From contig ADZZ01000282.1 in NCBI GenBank assembly GCA_000179315.1, forward strand, positions 1 to 64,000: 64,000 bases of DNA, read 5' to 3'. The notes below the pieces were generated by a model. The model searched no databases, was not told the origin of the DNA, and saw only the letters and a program-made list of their open reading frames with translations. Each line of letters opens with the position of its first letter. Within the stretch, counting starts at the first letter, position 1. Both the position numbers and the translations under genes were made by a program. The stretch comes from a delta proteobacterium NaphS2 (GTDB lineage Bacteria; Desulfobacterota; DSM-4660; Desulfatiglandales; Desulfatiglandaceae). Shown in pieces: positions 14,679-25,300 of the stretch.

Positions 14679-16616
14679 ATGAAGAACGGTGTGTTGAAAC
14701 GAAATGTTTTGAGGATGGTATTGGGGTTGCTTTTGCTGCCGGCTTTTACCAGCGCAAACGCGGAAGACGCAAAAAACCCAAAAGACGTGAAAAACGCGGA
14801 AGACGCAACCACGGAGCTCGACCCCGTCGTTGTAACAGCGGATTTTTTCCCCGTAAAAGAGAAAGAATCCTCCAGGTTCGTCTCCGTCTATACTGCCGAG
14901 GAATTGAAAGAGACAGGTGCCGACAACCTGGTGGACGCTTTAAGGAGAAAGGGTTCCTTTGCATATAACGCCTTGGGTCCCTTGGGCATAAACCATGGCG
15001 GCATGAACAGCACCCTCTCTATCCGCGGCGTTCAAGACGGGGAACTGGTTCTGATCAACGGCTCCCCCATTCAAGGGGCCGCCGGGCAGGGCTACGATTT
15101 GAGCGCCTTCCCCATCGAACAGATTGAAAGGGTGGAGGTTCTGCGGGGGGCCGCCTCCACGCTCTATGGCGCGGATGCCATGAGCGGCGTCATCAACATC
15201 ATCACAAAGCGAAATCCATCCAAGACTTCCACCCGGGCCGCGGTGGAATTGGGCAACTTTTCTTATGTAAACGCAGATGTGGGATTCCAGAATTCCGTGG
15301 TCAACGCGGGGTTCAATTACCAGCACATGGAGGGGATCGAGGAGATCTCCCGCAGTTTCTCCCAGAAGTACCGCTATGACACGAGCGCCCTCAACAAGTA
15401 TTCCCTGAATCTGAATTTCACGCCTTTTGAGAATTTGCACATCGATTATCTGGGATCCTACTATACAACCGGGTTTAAGAAAGTCTACGACGGCAACAAA
15501 AAGCCCATGGAAGGGACGGATCAGGAAGATTATAACCAATTTGCCGACATCCGTTACGACACCGATGATCTCAGGGTCAAGGCCTTCGGGAGCTACTCCC
15601 GAATCAACCGGGATGAGTATACCGACCCCGATGAGCCCGACGACAAAAACTCCAACTACAACTACGGCCTTGAGGGGGATTACCGGCTCGATTTCTGGGC
15701 CACGGAACTGACCGTGGGGGGTGACTATGTTTATCGGGGGGCCGACTACAACAATCAGTACGGCAAACACCATCGAAACGATTATGGCCTGTTCGCCCAG
15801 CTCAAACGGGAATTTTTCAATCGCCTGATGCTCCTGGTGGGCGCCAGGGAGCAGTTCATCATTGCGGATTCGGACGGTGAAGACTACAACATTTTTCTGC
15901 CCACCTTCGGCGCCAATTTTACTGCCACGGATACGCTTAATCTCTTTGCCAACGTGGGAAAAGCCTTCAGGGCCCCCACCTTTAACAATCTCTATTATGA
16001 CAGCAGCTTTTTAAAGGGAAATCCCAATCTCAAGCCTGAAATGGGATGGACATACGAAGCGGGCGTTAAATGGGGGATTCCTTTCACACAGATCCGGCTT
16101 GCCGGCTTCTATATGGACTATTCGGACAAGATCGAAATCGACCGCTCTCAAGGCTATCCCCTCACCTATTTCAATGCCGGCAATTACAAGTCCACGGGCG
16201 TCGAGTGGCAGATAGATGTTTATCCCTTTGCCAACCGCCAGGATTTGTGGAACAACCTCTCGTTTTATACGGGCGGTTACTGGGCGGATCCCACGGCGGA
16301 AGACACGGAGGGTGAAGAATATCAAACCGGACCCAAGTTCAAGACGGCCCTGGGTGCCAGCTACCTTTCGGACAACCTGGTACTCCAGCTGACGGCGGAT
16401 ATCCTGACCAGCCGGGAGGACAATCTCAGCAACAACACCACCCTCGATTTTTTCGGCAAATACAAGGTCTGGAAAGGCTTCATCACGGCGGCTGTGAGCA
16501 ACATCTTCAACTCAACGGTTGAAGTATCCGGAGACCTGTCGTCCACGGCGTCCAATCAATATGTGTACTACGGCATGGATCGGATGTTCAAAATCGGATA
16601 TGAAATCAGCTTCTAA
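14679..16616 (+). CDS. BtuB/HmuR-like TonB-dependent receptor (module B)
   Basis: This is an outer-membrane receptor of 645 residues. It has a signal peptide to about residue 28 (ending SANA), a lysine/aspartate-rich linker and a TonB box-like segment TELDPVVVTAD. The plug domain shows STLSIRGVQDGELVLINGSP and IERVEVLRGAASTLYGADA. The barrel ends MFKIGYEISF with a terminal phenylalanine. GGAGGAG precedes the start. The B12 riboswitch directly upstream points to corrinoid uptake, while the genes downstream resemble the haem system hmuRSTUV of Bacteroidota. The ligand could thus be a corrinoid or another metal tetrapyrrole. Confidence 0.9.
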   Translation: MKNGVLKRNVLRMVLGLLLLPAFTSANAEDAKNPKDVKNAEDATTELDPVVVTADFFPVKEKESSRFVSVYTAEELKETGADNLVDALRRKGSFAYNALGPLGINHGGMNSTLSIRGVQDGELVLINGSPIQGAAGQGYDLSAFPIEQIERVEVLRGAASTLYGADAMSGVINIITKRNPSKTSTRAAVELGNFSYVNADVGFQNSVVNAGFNYQHMEGIEEISRSFSQKYRYDTSALNKYSLNLNFTPFENLHIDYLGSYYTTGFKKVYDGNKKPMEGTDQEDYNQFADIRYDTDDLRVKAFGSYSRINRDEYTDPDEPDDKNSNYNYGLEGDYRLDFWATELTVGGDYVYRGADYNNQYGKHHRNDYGLFAQLKREFFNRLMLLVGAREQFIIADSDGEDYNIFLPTFGANFTATDTLNLFANVGKAFRAPTFNNLYYDSSFLKGNPNLKPEMGWTYEAGVKWGIPFTQIRLAGFYMDYSDKIEIDRSQGYPLTYFNAGNYKSTGVEWQIDVYPFANRQDLWNNLSFYTGGYWADPTAEDTEGEEYQTGPKFKTALGASYLSDNLVLQLTADILTSREDNLSNNTTLDFFGKYKVWKGFITAAVSNIFNSTVEVSGDLSSTASNQYVYYGMDRMFKIGYEISF

Positions 16617-16692
16617 AATCCGGCGGGCGGTCCCGGCGCAACAGGGTATCCGCACTCGAATGCGTCGGGATCGCCCGCAACCGGGCAAATCA

Positions 16693-19600
16693 ATGGGGCG
16701 GATAAAACTTGCCGGCGGAATTGTTTTTATTCTCCTTGTCGCTTTTGCATCGCCGTCATTTTCCGGAGAAGAATGCAGAATCACAGTGCTCACGGGTGTA
16801 TCCAATTCCCATAACGTCGGCACGGCAATCGCTGAAATCCTCGCATCCCCTGAGATCGGCGGAGACTTTGTCCTCCAGCTATACACCGATGAAGATGTGA
16901 AAAAGACCGGAATGGACGAAAAGACACGGGAAGACATAAACCGGGCGGATATCCTTCTGGTGGATATCATGTACAGAGGACTAAGGCACTACGTTTCGGA
17001 AAACGTCGATTTCAAAAAAACAAAGGTCTACTCCATGCGTGTTTCGCCCATGGACAAAAAAGGCAAGCAATTTGTTTTTGATCCGGAAGTGCTTTCATAT
17101 AGCGCGTCCCCCACCAAAGCCAATATCAAGAACCTGCTTCTTTTTCTTCTCAAGCGGGATTGCGGCCTCAATGCTGAGTTTAAGGACCCCATGACGCTAC
17201 CTCCATCCGGCATTTTCCATCCCGACGCCCCTCGGGTTTTCACCGACTTTGATGAATACCTGTCGTGGTATCAAAAAAGCGAACGCTACCATAAAGACGG
17301 ATTCTGGGTCGGCATTACGGAGTATTCCCGCTATGCCGCGCCAGGTGAAGTGGGAAAGATTTCAAGTACACTGATTCACCTGTTGGAAAAAGAGAACATT
17401 AACGCCGTAGCCGTCTATTCACACCCCTCCTATCATGGTGTGGAGGAATTCCTTCTGGACAAACAGGGCAAGAGCCGTGTCGATATTCTCTGCGGGCTCT
17501 CCTTCAAACTGGGGGCCGTCAGTGACGCAAAGGCTCACAGGTGTTTAAGCCGTCTCGATGTTCCCCTGTTAAATGCCATCCGCGGTTCCCGTCCTGTTTC
17601 GGAATGGCGGGAATCCCCCCAGGGATTGAGTCCCTTCGAAATTTCAACGCGAATCTGTAAACCTGAATTCAACGCCTTGATCGAACCATCCGTCCTGGGA
17701 GGGCTGGTTCCCGTTAAGGAAAAACATTCACGCAGGGAGGGCTACACTTTTCAGCCCATCATCGAAAACATCAAATTTTTTATTGGGCGTATAAAGGGTT
17801 GGCGAAACCTTCAGACAAAGCCGAACAAAGATAAAAGAATCGCCATCTTTTATTACAATCATTCCCCGGGAAAACAGAACGTGGCTGCAAGCTATCTCAA
17901 TGTTTTCCGGAGTCTGGAGCAAATTCTCAGTCGAATGCGGCGGGAGGGGTATGCCGTAAAGGGACGTCCGCCATCTGAAAATGAAATCAAAAGCCTTGTC
18001 CTTCGAAGCGGACGCAATATCGGCTCATGGGCGCCCGGTGAGCTGGAAGAATTGGTTGCCACGGGAAAAGCGATTCAATTGCCCGTGAGCGAGTATTTAA
18101 ATTGGTTTGACAAACTTCCCGGTGACTATCGGGAAAAGGTTGCATCACAGTGGGGAAGACCCGGGGAATCCGGGATGATGACCAGGGATCAAAAGCTGAT
18201 TATCCCCTGCGTCCAATTGGGGAACATCATTCTCCTGCCGCAGCCTACCAGAGGCTGGGGCGATGATCCCATGAAACTGTATCATTCCCCCCTGGTCTGG
18301 CCCCATCACCAGTATACGGCGGTTTATCTCTGGTTGAAAAAGAAATTTCATGCGGATGCCGTGATTCATCTGGGCCGCCACGGCACCCATGAATGGCTTC
18401 CCGGGAAAGAGGCGGGATTGAGTCTTTCCTGCCCGCCCGAAGTATTGATCCAGGATCTTCCCAATATCTACCCCTATATCGTGGACGGCATCGGTGAAGG
18501 GTTGCAGGCCAAGCGGAGGGGAAGAGGGGTCATTATCGACCATCTGACCCCGGTCTTCAAAAAAAGCGGCATCCATATGGAATACCGAAAATTGGCCGGT
18601 TTGATTGATGACTATCATATCGCCCTGAACCGGGACAAAAACGTGGCCGGAGAAAAATTGAAGCGAGCGCGTATTTTGATTCAAAAGCTGGGTCTGGACC
18701 GGGATCTCGGATTGGAAAAAATCGACCGGGAGGCCATGGAAGAAATTGAGCATTATCTGCTCGAAATCGGGCGGACCATGGTTCCATACGGTTTGCACAG
18801 TTTCGGAAAGTCTCCTTCGGGAGAAGCCCTGAACGAACTCGCGGCCGCGATCCATGATAAAAACGATAAGATGGATCTCAATACCATCAAGGAAAATGTG
18901 GCGCGTTGCGGACCCATGGAAATGGTCAGCCTCGTTCACGCCCTTGAAGGTCGCTATGTTCCGGCGGGCCCCGGGAATGACCCGATTCGAGCGCCTGAAG
19001 CGATTCCCACCGGAAAGAACTTCTACGGTTTTGACCCCAAGAAAATCCCATCCAGGGAAGCGTTTGTTTTAGGAGAAAAAACCGCAAACCGGATGATTGA
19101 AAAATATCTCACGGAAAAGGGGGACTATCCAAACAAAATCGGCATGATTCTCTGGGCCTGTGAAACCGTCCGCAATGAAGGCATCAACGAGGCGACCATA
19201 CTGCATCTCTTGGGAATGAAACCGGTTTGGGATAAGAATGACAGGGTTGTGGGGGTAACGCCCATACCGGGTGCAATCCTGGGGCGACCCAGGATTGACG
19301 TCCATATTCAGTCCTCGGGACTCTATCGCGATTCCTTTCCCAACGTCATCCTTCTTCTGGATGAAGCGGTGCAACAGGCTCTTCAGTTGCAGGACGTGGA
19401 GAACTTCATCGCCGAACACAGCCGCAAAATCAAGGATTCCCTCTTGAAAAATGGATACGGCGAAGAAGACGCGGAACGTTTGAGCAAGTTAAGGGTATTT
19501 TCCGCAAAACCGGGCAGTTATGGCACAAAGATTTCCGAGTTGATCCCCAATAGCGGGACCTGGGAAAATGAGGAGGAAATTGTCGATGTATTCATCCATC

Positions 19601-20595
19601 AGGTTTCCTATGCTTACGGAAAGGGAATCTGGGGAAAGCCTCTCAAGTCGGCCTATAAAAAGAATCTGGAAGATATCAATATCACCATGCACAGCAGGTC
19701 CGGCAATCTTTACATGACCATGGACAACGATGATGTCTTTCAATACCTGGGCGGCCTATCCCTGGCGGTAAAAAGCCTGAGCGGCGCATACCCGGATGTT
19801 CTGGTGTCTAGGCAGGCGGACACGGACAGTATTTATGTGGAAGACGTCGAGAAGACAATCGGAAAAGAGTTGCGCAGCCGCTACCTGAATCCCGAATGGA
19901 TCGAAGGAATGAAGAAGGAAAACTATGCGGGTGCCAGAGAAATGGCGGATTTTGTTGAGAATATGTGGGGATGGCAGACCACAACGCCTTTTTCGGTGGA
20001 CGCGGCCAAATGGGAACAGGTCTACGAGGTCTATATGGAAGATAAGTACGGTCTCGGATTAAAAGAATTTTTTGATGAAAACAACCCGTGGGCCAAGCAA
20101 TCCATGGTGGCCCGGATGCTGGAAGCGGATCGAAAGCATTACTGGAAGGCGCCTGAAGAAATGAAGAAAAAGCTGGCCAGGACCTATGCGCTAAACGTCA
20201 TGGAAAAGGGGGTGGCCTGCTGTGAGCATACCTGCAACAACCCCATGCTCCAGCAGTTCGTGACCAACATCATTTCTTTGTCCGGCCTCCTCACGCCCCA
20301 GCAGTTGGACCGCTTCAAAATGGTGATTGCCAAAGCCACCGGAAGGACCCAGGAGGAAAATGAGGCGGCCCGCCAAAAGGCCCGGGAGAGTCTGAAAAAG
20401 ACCATTCAAGAAATTCAAAAGGAAGAGAATGTGAAGGCCAAAGCCCAAGGGAAGAAAATTGAAGGCTTTGAGATGGTGGATGAAAAACCGGAAGATACGA
20501 AAGTCACCGCTTCAGGCGCCGAATGGATGGTCATGATTGTTGCGGTGGGCTTTTTGGCGCTGCTGTTCGTGGGGTGGAAACGAAAAAGGCTCTAA
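16693..20595 (+). CDS. Membrane-anchored, exported CobN/HmuS-like chelatase (first copy)
   Basis: This is a CobN/BchH-family large chelatase subunit of 1300 residues. It starts with a signal peptide (MGRIKLAGGIVFILLVAFA, residues 1-about 24) and ends with a membrane helix and basic tail (WMVMIVAVGFLALLFVGWKRKRL), so the bulk is probably periplasmic and tethered to the inner membrane. The family motif GRHGTHEWLPGKE is near residue 560, and ACCEHTCNNPM near 1174. Ordinary CobN is cytoplasmic and works with CobST; neither is present. HmuS of haem-uptake loci has this same build. Role: insertion or removal of a metal in an imported tetrapyrrole (inference). An upstream in-frame extension to 16519 runs into the receptor gene and is rejected. 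Confidence 0.85.
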   Translation: MGRIKLAGGIVFILLVAFASPSFSGEECRITVLTGVSNSHNVGTAIAEILASPEIGGDFVLQLYTDEDVKKTGMDEKTREDINRADILLVDIMYRGLRHYVSENVDFKKTKVYSMRVSPMDKKGKQFVFDPEVLSYSASPTKANIKNLLLFLLKRDCGLNAEFKDPMTLPPSGIFHPDAPRVFTDFDEYLSWYQKSERYHKDGFWVGITEYSRYAAPGEVGKISSTLIHLLEKENINAVAVYSHPSYHGVEEFLLDKQGKSRVDILCGLSFKLGAVSDAKAHRCLSRLDVPLLNAIRGSRPVSEWRESPQGLSPFEISTRICKPEFNALIEPSVLGGLVPVKEKHSRREGYTFQPIIENIKFFIGRIKGWRNLQTKPNKDKRIAIFYYNHSPGKQNVAASYLNVFRSLEQILSRMRREGYAVKGRPPSENEIKSLVLRSGRNIGSWAPGELEELVATGKAIQLPVSEYLNWFDKLPGDYREKVASQWGRPGESGMMTRDQKLIIPCVQLGNIILLPQPTRGWGDDPMKLYHSPLVWPHHQYTAVYLWLKKKFHADAVIHLGRHGTHEWLPGKEAGLSLSCPPEVLIQDLPNIYPYIVDGIGEGLQAKRRGRGVIIDHLTPVFKKSGIHMEYRKLAGLIDDYHIALNRDKNVAGEKLKRARILIQKLGLDRDLGLEKIDREAMEEIEHYLLEIGRTMVPYGLHSFGKSPSGEALNELAAAIHDKNDKMDLNTIKENVARCGPMEMVSLVHALEGRYVPAGPGNDPIRAPEAIPTGKNFYGFDPKKIPSREAFVLGEKTANRMIEKYLTEKGDYPNKIGMILWACETVRNEGINEATILHLLGMKPVWDKNDRVVGVTPIPGAILGRPRIDVHIQSSGLYRDSFPNVILLLDEAVQQALQLQDVENFIAEHSRKIKDSLLKNGYGEEDAERLSKLRVFSAKPGSYGTKISELIPNSGTWENEEEIVDVFIHQVSYAYGKGIWGKPLKSAYKKNLEDINITMHSRSGNLYMTMDNDDVFQYLGGLSLAVKSLSGAYPDVLVSRQADTDSIYVEDVEKTIGKELRSRYLNPEWIEGMKKENYAGAREMADFVENMWGWQTTTPFSVDAAKWEQVYEVYMEDKYGLGLKEFFDENNPWAKQSMVARMLEADRKHYWKAPEEMKKKLARTYALNVMEKGVACCEHTCNNPMLQQFVTNIISLSGLLTPQQLDRFKMVIAKATGRTQEENEAARQKARESLKKTIQEIQKEENVKAKAQGKKIEGFEMVDEKPEDTKVTASGAEWMVMIVAVGFLALLFVGWKRKRL

Positions 20596-20621
20596 AGAGC
20601 AAGACCAAGGAGTAGACAACA

Positions 20622-21374
20622 ATGCTGAGACAACTTTGGATGACGGGCGTCCTTGTGGCTTTTTCCGTTTTCGGGATCAAGGTGGGGTTGGGACTGGGCG
20701 CACAGATATACAACAAGACCGTCTCAATGGGCAAAAGAATCCTCATCATGGGCGGAAGCCTTTTTATATATCTGATGCTCTTCTTCTGCCTCTATTACGT
20801 GATCACCCATTTTAATTTGTTGAATCATCTGGATCAGTTCGTGAACGTACTCAAATACGGTATGGTGCTTCACCTGGCGGTTGCCGCGGGTCTTCTCGTA
20901 TGGGGCGCCAAACTGATCCTTGAAAAACCGGGAAAAAGGGAAAGTCTCCCCTTTCGCAACAGCCTGCTGCTGATTCTACCGTGCCCCGTATGCGCCACGG
21001 TGATTCTGCTCAACCTGACGCTGGCCTACTCTCTTTTTGATTTATCACCCCTTTTGACCACCTTAACCCTCTTCGGCATTTTCAGCGGCATCATTTTTTT
21101 GGCAACGGCCGTTCTCTTCCCTTTTCGCCACAAAATCGGTTCCGGAAACGCATTTTTGGGCCAGTCCATGACACTTGTTGCGCTTTATTTTCTTTTGGTC
21201 GTGATCATTGCACCCGTCTACCCGGAGATAAAGGCCGCCTTTGCCATGGCCGTTTCCAACAGCCCGGTCAGCCGGATGGACCACCTTAACACGGCAATAT
21301 TGGTGGGGATCGTATTGCTGCTGGGATGTACCGGATTTATAAAAAGCTATTTTGCCAAAGGAGTTGCCAAGTGA
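20622..21374 (+). CDS. DUF2162 (HmuT-like) membrane protein
   Basis: This is a 250-residue integral membrane protein with roughly six to seven hydrophobic segments. AAGGAG lies before the ATG. The central motif LPCPVCATVILLNL carries a CPVC pair, recalling CcdA/LysE-type carriers, and the family (DUF2162, putative transporter) is typically found beside CobN-like HmuS proteins and ExbB. It overlaps the ExbB-like gene by GTGA. Its job in the complex is not known; a channel or electron/thiol carrier for the chelatase-like protein is possible. Confidence 0.7.
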   Translation: MLRQLWMTGVLVAFSVFGIKVGLGLGAQIYNKTVSMGKRILIMGGSLFIYLMLFFCLYYVITHFNLLNHLDQFVNVLKYGMVLHLAVAAGLLVWGAKLILEKPGKRESLPFRNSLLLILPCPVCATVILLNLTLAYSLFDLSPLLTTLTLFGIFSGIIFLATAVLFPFRHKIGSGNAFLGQSMTLVALYFLLVVIIAPVYPEIKAAFAMAVSNSPVSRMDHLNTAILVGIVLLLGCTGFIKSYFAKGVAK

Positions 21375-22009
21375 ATATTTTCCCCGCATTTCAAACCATT
21401 CTGTATACGGTTTCAACGGCCATGCTTTACCCCGTGGTGATTCTGCTCATTTTCCTCTGTCTCTGGATCATCCTGTATGCGGGCGGTTTTGTGGGCGAGG
21501 CCGTCAAACGGAGGCATTTTCGGAGCGACAGGCATCTGGCGGAGTTTCTGGACGATATGAAACAGGCGAAACAGCTCCCCCCGGAAGTGGCTGAAAATTT
21601 GCCTTTAGGTATTGTGGCCTACGCCAATGAACTAAGAGATATTATCCATGACAAAAGTCCGTTCCGTGATGAGAAGGTGGAAGACCTGAATCAGCGCAAG
21701 GAACATGCTCTTGCCAGGGAGGTGGACAAAATCCGGCTTATCGTGCGGATCGGGCCCAGTCTGGGGCTGATGGGGACATTGATTCCCATGGGCACCGGCC
21801 TTGCGGGCCTCACCCAGGGGAACATGGCACAGCTGTCCTCCAGCCTTATTCTAGCATTTACCACCACGGTGGTGGGGTTGGCTTTGGGGATCACCGCCCA
21901 TTTTTTTTCCGTTGTAAAGGAGCGTTGGGTTACCGAAGATATGCGTCATGTCAACCTGATCACCGAAGCCATGACCCGGGGTGTTGATTCGCAAGGGGCC
22001 GCGGGATGA
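21371..22009 (+). CDS. MotA/TolQ/ExbB-family proton channel subunit
   Basis: This 212-residue protein has a GTG start overlapping the previous stop, with AAAGGAG upstream. A first membrane helix (about residues 15-35) precedes a charged cytoplasmic domain; two further helices follow, with the family core RIGPSLGLMGTLIPMGTGLAGL and a second hydrophobic stretch SLILAFTTTVVGLALGITAHF. ExbB/TolQ proteins form the proton channel that drives TonB- or Tol-type motors. Paired with the next gene, it should couple proton flow to an envelope task of the CobN-like proteins or the receptor. Confidence 0.88.
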   Translation: MNIFPAFQTILYTVSTAMLYPVVILLIFLCLWIILYAGGFVGEAVKRRHFRSDRHLAEFLDDMKQAKQLPPEVAENLPLGIVAYANELRDIIHDKSPFRDEKVEDLNQRKEHALAREVDKIRLIVRIGPSLGLMGTLIPMGTGLAGLTQGNMAQLSSSLILAFTTTVVGLALGITAHFFSVVKERWVTEDMRHVNLITEAMTRGVDSQGAAG

Positions 22010-22377
22010 AATACATCAAAAACAGCCGCCACGGGCACATTGGAAAGGCAAAACGGGAAGAGCCCTTAAACGGGGTGGCAAACCTTTTTGACGTGGCCCT
22101 TGTTTTTATCGTGGCCCTGCTTCTTTCCCTCATGGCCACCTACCAGGTGCTGGATTTCTTTAATCCCGACAGTGAGATCACCATCATGAAAAAGGTGAAG
22201 GATGAATGGCGCATCATCACAAAGAAGGGGAAGGAAGTGAAGGTAAAGAAGGTAACGGACAGAAAGGTGGGAGGGGATGAAGGGCTCAAACTGGGCACGG
22301 CCTATCAGCTCAAGGACGGCCGCGTCATCTATATCCCCGATAGTATGGCGGAAAGGAAGCTCAATGAGATCGAGTAG
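22006..22377 (+). CDS. DUF2149 protein, ExbD/TolR-like
   Basis: This 123-residue protein has one membrane helix near the N-terminus containing an aspartate in the setting NLFDVALVFIVALLLSL. An aspartate here is the proton-carrying residue in ExbD/TolR, so this is the likely channel partner of the ExbB-like protein. The C-terminal part would lie in the periplasm. It overlaps the ExbB-like gene by ATGA and the next chelatase gene by 14 nt, so the set is translated together. DUF2149 is known mainly from hmu-like loci. Confidence 0.8.
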   Translation: MKYIKNSRHGHIGKAKREEPLNGVANLFDVALVFIVALLLSLMATYQVLDFFNPDSEITIMKKVKDEWRIITKKGKEVKVKKVTDRKVGGDEGLKLGTAYQLKDGRVIYIPDSMAERKLNEIE

Positions 22378-25300
22378 ATGTCTGTTGGTATGCCTGATGC
22401 TTGTTTTGCTCCCGTCCATGACGTGGGCCGACCCGCATAAAAAGAATGTCGTCATGCTCATCGGGGCTGGCGACAGCCTTGCGGTGGCCAGGGCATTCAA
22501 AGAGCTCAAAACACTTTCCGGGATATCTGATCGTTATTCCTTCGAATTCTATACGGATGGAGAAATAAGAAACAAGACGGTAAAAAGGGATCACATCAAG
22601 GATGCGTTTATTATCATGGGTGATTTCATGCACGGTGAGGTCGAAGGATTTCTCGTTAGCAACCTGGCCTCAGATGCCAAAGCAAAGAAACCGAAAATCT
22701 ATAGCCTTCGCAGTGCTAATCTTGCCGACAGGTTGAAAAAGCATGGTGTTACACTGAATCGGCAGACGGAAGAATATTACTCTCCCACAACCAAGGAAAA
22801 TGTAAAGAATCTTATTTTGCTGGTGCTCAACCGGGATGGGGAGGACGTCGATTACGGCAAGCCTTTCAGACTTCCCAAATCGGGCGTATTCCATCCGGAT
22901 TCACAAGAGATCTTTACCGACTTCGCGTCATATCTTGAGTGGTATCGCAAGAGCGGGAAGTATTCCCCCGACGGGTTCTGGGTCGGCATTTATACCTTTC
23001 ACGTCTCCGCCTTGAAGGAGCGGGGGAAGATAGAGGCCCATATCACTCACGCGCTGGAAAGAGAGGGCATCAATGTGCTGCCGGTCTATGGAAGGCCCCC
23101 CTACCACGAATCACTCGGAAAATATTTTTTGGATGAAAAAGGGGGAGCGCGGGTCCAAATCCTGTGCGGTTTTTCTTTCAGATTCCTGAAGGGTTTTCCC
23201 GAAGAGACCGACCGGATCCTTCGCCGAATCAACGCGCCGGTCTTCATACCGCTTACGGCCCACTCCATTACCATCGATCAATGGCGGAAGTCGGACAGGG
23301 GGATTTCACCCATCCGGGTGGCATGGCAGGTATGCGTGCCCGAACAAAACGGCGGCATGGAACCCACAATGGTCGGTGGAAAAACGCCCGCAAGACTTAA
23401 AGGGATGACGGACGTGGTCTATGATACCGTTCCCATGCCGGAGAACATCGATTTTCTGATTCGGCGCATAAAGGCGTGGCACAATCTAAAGGCAAAGCCC
23501 AACAAGAATAAGAAAATCGCCCTCCTCTATTGGAATCACCCGCCGGGGAAACAGAATGTGGGCGCGAGCTATCTGAATCTTTTCAGATCCATAAAAACGA
23601 TCCTTCCCGCCATGAAAAAGGATGGGTATAATATTGAAGGCTCGTTGCCCACGGAAGAGCAAATCAAGGAACGGATACTTCTAAGCGGCAGGAATGTGGG
23701 GTCCTGGGCGCCGGGCGAACTGGAGAAACTGCTATCCGCGGGTGGTCTTGTGAAAATTCCCGTATCCACCTATGCAAAATGGTTTGAAACATTGGATGCC
23801 GGTTTTAAAGAAGCGGTCATCCGGCAGTGGGGCCGGCCCGAAGATTCGGACGTCATGACCCGAAACGGCGAGATTATCATCCCCCGGGTCTCCATGGGGA
23901 ACGTTGTCCTCCTGCCCCAGCCGTCCAGGGGGCATGGGGAGGATCCGGAAAAATTGTACCATGACCCGAAGCTCTACCCCCATCACCAGTACATTGCCTT
24001 TTATTTATGGCTTAAAAAGGAATTCAAAGCCGATGCCATGATCAGCCTCGGAAAACACGGCACCCATGAATGGCTGCCGGGAAAGCAGATCGGACTTTCC
24101 CTTACCTGTTCCCCCGAGATCCTGATCCAGGATATTCCCAACATCTACCCCTACATCGTGGACAATGTGGGGGAGGGGACCCAGGCCAAGCGGCGGGGCC
24201 GCACCGTCATCATCGATCATCTGATCCCTCCTCTGAAAAAAGGGGGCTCCTACATGGAATACCGGGAATTGACCGCAAAAATCGATGCCTATCACAATGC
24301 CCTGGCCGTGGATGCTGCCCTGGCGGGAGAAAAGCGCAAGAATGTAGATGCGTTGATTCGAAAACTGGGGCTGGATAAGGACCTTGGACTGAAAAAACTA
24401 AATGATGACGCCATCGAAGCGGTGGAGCATTATATCCTGGAATTGCAGGAAAAACTCATCCCCTACGGTCTTCATACTTTCGGTGTTTCCCCTGATGGGG
24501 AAGCGCTCAAGGATCTCACGGAAGCCATTTGTGTTGCGAGCCCCGAAATCAAGAAGGAAGATATGAGAGAGCGGCTCAAAGCGTGCGGAAAAGCCGAAAT
24601 GGCCTCGCTGCTAAGGGGATTGGCCGGGGGATATATCTCTCCCGGCCAGGGGAACGATCCCATCCGGAACCCGGATGCCGTTCCCACGGGCAGAAATTTT
24701 TACGGCTTCAGCGCGGACAAGGTTCCTTCAAAAGAGGCCTTCGCGTTGGGAAAGAACCTGGCGGATACCATGATTGGGGAATATCGGGAGAAAAACGGAG
24801 CTTATCCCGACAAGCTGGGGATTATCCTCTGGAGCACGGAAACCCAGCGAAACGAAGGGGTCAACGAGTCAGCGGCTCTTCATCTGCTGGGGATCACGCC
24901 GGTGTGGGACAAAAAGGGCCGGGTTGTTGATCTGGCGCCCATCCCGGGGTCGCTCCTCAAGCGTCCCAGGATCGATGTCCTGTTGCAGACGTCGGGTCTT
25001 TACCGCGACGCCTTCCCCAACGCCATAAAACTTCTGGACAAAGCCGTACGCATGGCGGGTTCCCTGAAGGATGTGGAAAACTTCGTGGCCGTCAACAGTC
25101 GAAAGATCGAACAGGCCCTTCTGAAAAAAGGCTACAAAAAAAATGAAGCCTCAAGATTGAGCCGGGCCAGGGTATTCGGTCCCATGCCGGGGGCCTACGC
25201 TTCGGCTCTCCAGGAATTGATTCCCGCCAGCGGCACCTGGGAAACCGATGATGAGATTGCCGATGTATGGATCCATCACTGCTCCTTTGCCTATGGCGAC

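Noticed and set aside
14940-15773. Long antisense open frames, for example 277 codons opposite the second receptor and 428 codons at 7744-9030
   Set aside because: They lie opposite well-supported genes, lack family motifs and ribosome sites, and reflect GC-rich codon usage.
16519-16692. N-terminal extension of the first CobN-like protein by 58 residues
   Set aside because: The extension overlaps the receptor gene and has no ribosome site. Starting at 16693 gives a clean signal peptide and the same length as the second copy.
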